Made by a program: the position numbers and the translations under genes. 5,292 nt of DNA, taken from assembly GCA_937868145.1 (NCBI GenBank), contig CALMMH010000460.1:1-5292 (forward strand), read 5' to 3'. Source of the DNA: an uncultured Phycisphaerales bacterium. GTDB lineage: Bacteria; Planctomycetota; Phycisphaerae; Sedimentisphaerales; Anaerobacaceae. Below, piece after piece: positions 4,400 to 5,292 of this stretch; the stretch's first letter is position 1, and each line of letters begins with the position of its first letter. Under the pieces are notes generated by a model. The model saw only the letters and a program-made list of their open reading frames with translations. It was not told the origin of the DNA and ran no database searches.

Positions 4400-5065
4400 T
4401 CACTCAAGAAGACCATTCAAGACAAGCACCGCCTCCTGGCGCAGTGTCATGAGTTGACGAAGGCTCTTCTGCGCCTGACTGAGTTCCTGACGTGCCTGCA
4501 CCTTTGCACTTCGCAAGGCGGTCAGCTTGGCCTTGATTTCCTCCGGCTTCGTCTCCTTGTTGCTCACCAGGACCCTGAGTTCGTTGATCAACTGAGCCAC
4601 CAGAAGCGCCGCCGGGGTTCCTCCCACTCCATAGGGCGCGTCCTTTAGCAGGAGAACCGCCAGAAGTTTCGGCTGGATCACCGTCCACTCCTCGGCCGAA
4701 GCGCCAAGCTCGCTGTTCAAAGTCACCTGCATCTGCTGAGTGTGCCAGTTCTGCAGAACCTTCTGGCGTTCTTCCATGCTGCCGGCGTTCTGGATTCCCT
4801 CCCAAAAGGCCCTTTCCTGCGGGTCCATTTTGGCGAACTTCTCCTTCTCTGCGGCCTCGCGAGATTCACGCATCATTTGCTTGAGTCGCCGGCGTTCCTC
4901 GGTGTCCCGCCCAGCCTGCGAACCAGGGTCCCCCTGGCCCAAAGTGGAGCCGCATAGGATGCTCAGAATTCCCGCGCCCGCGCTCCCCACCGCCACACGC
5001 CTGGACAGTGCGACATCCATTCCGTCAGATAGAACGTCATGTGTCTTTCGAGTTTGCTGGTTCAT
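4400..5065 (-). CDS. Exported helical protein with EEWTVIQPKL motif, function unknown
   Basis: This 221-residue protein has no assigned function that I can support. The N-terminus carries a long polar n-region, then L-S-R-R-V-A-V-G (20-27), a weakly hydrophobic stretch AGAGILSILCGSTLG (29-43) and a change to polar sequence at Q44. This resembles a twin-arginine signal, although the residue after RR-x is Ala rather than Phe. C38 is not in a proper lipobox. Residues 54-113 are strongly charged and helical (RDTEERRRLKQMMRESREAA…). They are followed by E118-LGASAEEWTVIQPKLLAVL (118-137), a Gly/Pro linker (144-151), and a long amphipathic helix or coiled coil to the end (152-221), closing LTLRQEAVLVLNGLLE. 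As I recall, small planctomycete exported proteins with an 'EEW-x-V-[IL]-x-P-[KR]' motif and a terminal 'L-T-x-x-Q-E-A-x-L' are common; they may be periplasmic scaffold or stress proteins. The start is fixed by a perfect ribosome binding site. It is transcribed alone and converges with the pseudopilin gene. Confidence 0.88.
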   Translation of the reverse strand: MNQQTRKTHDVLSDGMDVALSRRVAVGSAGAGILSILCGSTLGQGDPGSQAGRDTEERRRLKQMMRESREAAEKEKFAKMDPQERAFWEGIQNAGSMEERQKVLQNWHTQQMQVTLNSELGASAEEWTVIQPKLLAVLLLKDAPYGVGGTPAALLVAQLINELRVLVSNKETKPEEIKAKLTALRSAKVQARQELSQAQKSLRQLMTLRQEAVLVLNGLLE

Positions 5066-5071
5066 CGTACG

Positions 5072-5078
5072 ACCTCCT
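5072..5078 (-). promoter_or_regulatory. Consensus ribosome binding site AGGAGGT for the helical-protein gene
   Basis: On the minus strand AGGAGGT lies six bases (CGTACG) before the ATG whose A is at 5065. It is a full seven-base anti-Shine-Dalgarno match, the best in the window, and it settles the start codon. Confidence 0.9.
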
Positions 5079-5089
5079 AACTCTTAAGT

Positions 5090-5132
5090 CGCAGGTCACA
5101 GGGACGCTGGGGATACGTTCTCTCGACCTGCG
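5090..5132 (-). promoter_or_regulatory. 8-bp inverted repeat in the leader of the helical-protein gene
   Basis: CGCAGGTC (5090-5097) and GACCTGCG (5125-5132) are exact reverse complements 27 nt apart, 12 bp upstream of the ribosome binding site. They could be an operator or a leader stem. I found no convincing -35/-10 pair in 5079-5200, so the promoter and the role of this repeat remain open. Confidence 0.4.
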
Positions 5133-5200
5133 TACACCTGGCGTTATTTCTTCTGCGAGCCGCTTGCCGGCACAGGCGGCATCCACAATCCCCGTTCTCG

Positions 5201-5292
5201 TTCTGCCCACTGGGGTCAGGCATTGAAATGAGCCTTCTGCCCACTGGGGTCAGGCATTGAAATGAGCCTTCGTCTCTTGGGTCAGGTCTTTC
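5201..5292. repeat. 34-bp tandem direct repeats, two perfect copies plus a degenerate third
   Basis: Copies at 5201-5234 and 5235-5268 are identical over all 34 bases. The unit starts TTCTGCCCACTGGGGTCAGG and ends CATTGAAATGAGCC. A third, diverged copy (TTCGTCTCTTGGGTCAGGTC region, from 5269) continues to the window edge, so the array may extend further. There are no unique spacers between copies, which excludes a standard CRISPR array. The TCAGGCATTGAAATGAGCC core (TGCCTGACCCCA on the other strand) resembles dispersed repeats I associate with REP-type or transposase-linked elements in planctomycete genomes. That association is from memory and not checked. Confidence 0.9.

Noticed and set aside
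4434..4451. Plus-strand frames across the helical-protein gene (for example 4358-4648 and 4740-5087)
   Set aside because: They are antisense to a gene with a perfect ribosome binding site and coherent helical protein sequence, and they show no motifs.
4393..5099. Exact 11-bp direct repeat TCGCAGGTCAC at 4393-4403 and 5089-5099, flanking the helical gene
   Set aside because: An 11-base match is expected a few times by chance among all pairs of positions in a window this long, so it is not evidence of target-site duplication on its own.
5201..5292. CRISPR array
   Set aside because: The 34-bp units directly abut with no unique spacers and there are no cas genes, so this is an ordinary tandem repeat.

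Overview
This GC-rich window most likely comes from a member of the Planctomycetota, probably the Phycisphaerae or a neighbouring environmental lineage. That placement is an inference from three protein types: a large secreted GLUG-repeat protein whose modules end in 'GLTTAQM…GWDL' and 'C-E-G-K-x-Y-P-R-L-x-W' signatures; a solitary pseudopilin with an AF|TLIELLVV methylation site and a C-terminal H-X9-DG motif; and a small exported helical protein carrying 'EEWTVIQPKL' and 'LTLRQEAVLVLNGLLE'-like signatures. No taxonomic marker gene is present.

Layout, left to right. Positions 1-92 hold the last 29 codons of an unidentified plus-strand gene. Positions 93-318 are ambiguous: they are open in the frame of the next gene but contain a striking nested inverted repeat (195-286). 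Next comes a secreted GLUG beta-solenoid protein (best start GTG 319, stop 2544; an ATG at 94 is the alternative). A convergent gap (2545-2693) carries an imperfect 17-nt inverted repeat and faces a minus-strand tRNA-Tyr(GUA) gene (2694-2776), which has its own near-consensus promoter and a leader hairpin. Upstream of it and pointing the other way, an extended -10 promoter (TGG-TATAAT) and a leader hairpin precede a 252-residue pseudopilin-like gene (3120-3878). A 521-bp gene-free stretch (3879-4399) is filled with short repeats: a 9-nt array, two 7-nt arrays, a hairpin, a degenerate direct repeat and a REP-like fragment. A minus-strand gene for a Tat-like or Sec-exported helical protein (4400-5065) follows, with a perfect AGGAGGT ribosome binding site. 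The window ends in 34-bp tandem direct repeats (5201-5292) that run off the edge.

The genes do not form a pathway or operon. Three encode or probably encode cell-envelope or exported proteins, and each transcription unit appears separate. The most noteworthy content lies between genes: a palindromic element fused into or placed just before the GLUG reading frame, heptanucleotide arrays, and a 34-bp repeat family whose degenerate relative lies in inverted orientation at the other side of the helical-protein gene. I found no convincing new multi-gene system. The repeat family is the strongest candidate for something mobile or regulatory.
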